Source of the DNA: Oceanococcus sp041619555
GTDB lineage: Bacteria; Pseudomonadota; Gammaproteobacteria; Nevskiales; Oceanococcaceae
Length of the DNA stretch: 64,000 nucleotides
Direction: 5' to 3'
Assembly: GCA_041619555.1 (NCBI GenBank)
Contig: JBFKDQ010000009.1
Coordinates: forward strand, 23,591 to 87,590
Made by a program: the position numbers and the translations under genes. Under the pieces are notes generated by a model. The model saw only the letters and a list, made by a program, of their open reading frames with translations, ran no database searches and was not told the origin of the DNA. Position 1 is the stretch's first letter. Each line of letters begins with the position of its first letter. This document shows positions 62,789-64,000 of this stretch, piece by piece.

Positions 62789-63250
62789 ACTGCGGCGTCG
62801 ACGGGCACGGAAGAAAGCCCGCAGCTGCTCGCTGCATTCCGCCGCCAGCACCCCGGCCTCAAGCTCCGGCCGGTGGTTGAGCCGAGGCACCGAGAGCACA
62901 TCGTAAACCGAACCGGCGGCACCGGCCTTGGGATCATCAGCGCCGTACACCACGCGCGCAATGCGGGCCTGGATAATCGCACCCGCACACATCACGCAGG
63001 GCTCCAGGGTCACATACAGGGTGCACGCGGGCAGCCGATAGTTGCCCAGCTCCCGCCCGGCCGCGCGCAGGCAAACGATCTCGGCATGCGCGGAGCAATC
63101 ATGCTGGCCGATGGGCTGGTTGCAACCCGTCGCGATCAGCTGGTCTTCGCGCACGAGGACGGCACCGACCGGCACCTCCCCTGCCGCTTCGGCCCGACGC
63201 GCCTGCATCAGGGCCTCCCGCATCCAGCGCTGGTCCAGCGCTATTCCCAC
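62753..63250 (-). CDS. tadA: tRNA-specific adenosine deaminase
   Basis: 165 residues. Zinc sites CSAHAEIVCL (His-Ala-Glu) and LEPCVMCAGA (Cys-x2-Cys). Deaminates A34 to inosine in tRNA-Arg. GTG start at 63250 overlaps the end of guaA by 10 bases. Confidence 0.96.
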   Translation of the reverse strand: MGIALDQRWMREALMQARRAEAAGEVPVGAVLVREDQLIATGCNQPIGQHDCSAHAEIVCLRAAGRELGNYRLPACTLYVTLEPCVMCAGAIIQARIARVVYGADDPKAGAAGSVYDVLSVPRLNHRPELEAGVLAAECSEQLRAFFRARRRRSSGPVVQGDAEA

Positions 63251-64000
63251 TCGATGGTGGCGGGCGGCTTGCCGGACACGTCATACACCACCCGGCTCAC
63301 TCCCGGAATTTCGTTAACGATGCGGCGCGAGACCCGGTCGAGAAATTCATACGGCAAATGCGCCCAGCGAGCCGTCATGAAATCGATGGTTTCTACCGCC
63401 CGCAGGGCGATGACCGGCGCATAACGGCGCCCATCACCAGTGACGCCGACCGATTTGACCGGCAGCCAGACAGCAAAGGCCTGGCTGACCTGGTCGTACA
63501 GTCCGGCCTCGCGCAGCTCGCTGATGAAGATGTCATCGGCCAGGCGCAGGGTATCCGCCGCATCCGCCTCGATCGCGCCCAGCATCCGTACCGCCAGGCC
63601 GGGTCCGGGAAAGGGATGGCGAAATACCGACTCCCTGGGCAGCCCGAGCTCAAGCCCCAGCTTGCGCACTTCGTCCTTGAACAGCTCGCGCAGGGGCTCG
63701 ATCAGCTTCAGCTTCATCCGCTCAGGCAGACCGCCGACATTGTGGTGAGACTTGATCACATGCGCCTTGCCGGTCGCAGCGCCGGCCGATTCGATCACAT
63801 CGGGATAGATGGTGCCCTGGGCCAGCCACTTCACATCGCTGAGCTTGCCGGCTTCTTCCTCGAACACGCTGATGAACAGCCGCCCGATGATCTTGCGCTT
63901 GGCTTCAGGATCGCTGACCCCTTGTAGCTTGCCGAGGAACAGTTCTTCAGCATCGGCGCGGATCACCTTGACGCCCATGTTCTTGGCGAACATGTCCATC
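63241..64000 (-). CDS. guaA: GMP synthase (glutamine-hydrolysing), C-terminal part
   Basis: The last 253 residues; the gene continues past the window edge. Blocks TIYPDVIESAG, KSHHNVGGLPERMKLKLIEPLRELFKDEVR, RHPFPGPGLAVR and the C-terminus PPATIEWE are those of the GuaA synthetase and dimerisation domains. Directly upstream of tadA with an overlap. Confidence 0.97.
   Translation of the reverse strand, partial: MDMFAKNMGVKVIRADAEELFLGKLQGVSDPEAKRKIIGRLFISVFEEEAGKLSDVKWLAQGTIYPDVIESAGAATGKAHVIKSHHNVGGLPERMKLKLIEPLRELFKDEVRKLGLELGLPRESVFRHPFPGPGLAVRMLGAIEADAADTLRLADDIFISELREAGLYDQVSQAFAVWLPVKSVGVTGDGRRYAPVIALRAVETIDFMTARWAHLPYEFLDRVSRRIVNEIPGVSRVVYDVSGKPPATIEWE

Overview
The window is a GC-rich, gene-dense stretch of a gammaproteobacterial chromosome. 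The evidence is the set of conserved gene neighbourhoods (queA-tgt-yajC-secD-secF, lptF/lptG divergent from pepA-holC-valS, tesA divergent from ybbA-ybbP, guaA-tadA), outer-membrane genes (porin, PldA, LptFG) and a LuxO-family sigma54 activator. The genus cannot be named from the sequence. I see no insertion sequence, prophage, CRISPR array or rRNA; the only tRNA is tRNA-Leu(CAA).

Layout. 1-2.2 kb: a cut-off histidine-kinase-like ATPase fragment behind a LuxO-family regulator with its own -24/-12 promoter. 2.3-5.6 kb: short-chain and aldehyde dehydrogenase pair, then a DUF4197 lipoprotein-like exported protein. 5.7-9.8 kb: membrane GGDEF-EAL protein divergent from a solute-binding protein, then a porin. 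10-15 kb: DUF6265 protein, two convergent SGNH hydrolases (the second TesA) and the YbbA-YbbP exporter. 15-20.5 kb: Sec accessory proteins and queuosine genes. 20.6-24.3 kb: tRNA-Leu, a periplasmic coiled-coil protein and an HDOD protein. 24.3-31.3 kb: an alcohol dehydrogenase divergent from a complete tyrosine/homogentisate operon (hpd-hmgA-fahA-maiA-aacS) taking 4-hydroxyphenylpyruvate to fumarate and acetoacetyl-CoA. 31.4-38.4 kb: LptFG, PepA, HolC, ValS. 38.4-41.8 kb: a cysteine-hydrolase-like gene followed by a soluble triple-PAS hybrid kinase. 42.2-47.8 kb: DUF3336 patatin, and a MoxR/DUF58/TgpA cluster. 47.9-50.6 kb: an orphan NrtA/NasS-like protein, RimI, and an unusual uracil-DNA glycosylase. 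50.6-55.4 kb: leuA, pssA, a psd-like gene, ilvC, ilvN. 55.7-59.8 kb: two convergent secreted proteins with GlyGly-CTERM-like tails. 60.0-64 kb: ilvB-pldA, tadA and the 3' part of guaA.

The most notable signal is regulatory. The LuxO homologue's own gene and the cysteine hydrolase/hybrid kinase operon, 40 kb apart, each have a -24/-12 (sigma54) promoter with a TTGCA-N3-TGCAA type (LuxO-like) operator centred exactly 104 bp upstream of the first G of the -24 element. This looks like a small LuxO/sigma54 regulon that includes an uncharacterised two-gene signalling module. Other points of interest are a Leu-rich leader ORF with overlapping hairpins in front of leuA, a Psd homologue lacking the Ser that forms the pyruvoyl group, the split of ilvB from ilvN around GlyGly-CTERM genes, and a solute-binding protein/GGDEF-EAL pair resembling NspS-MbaA.
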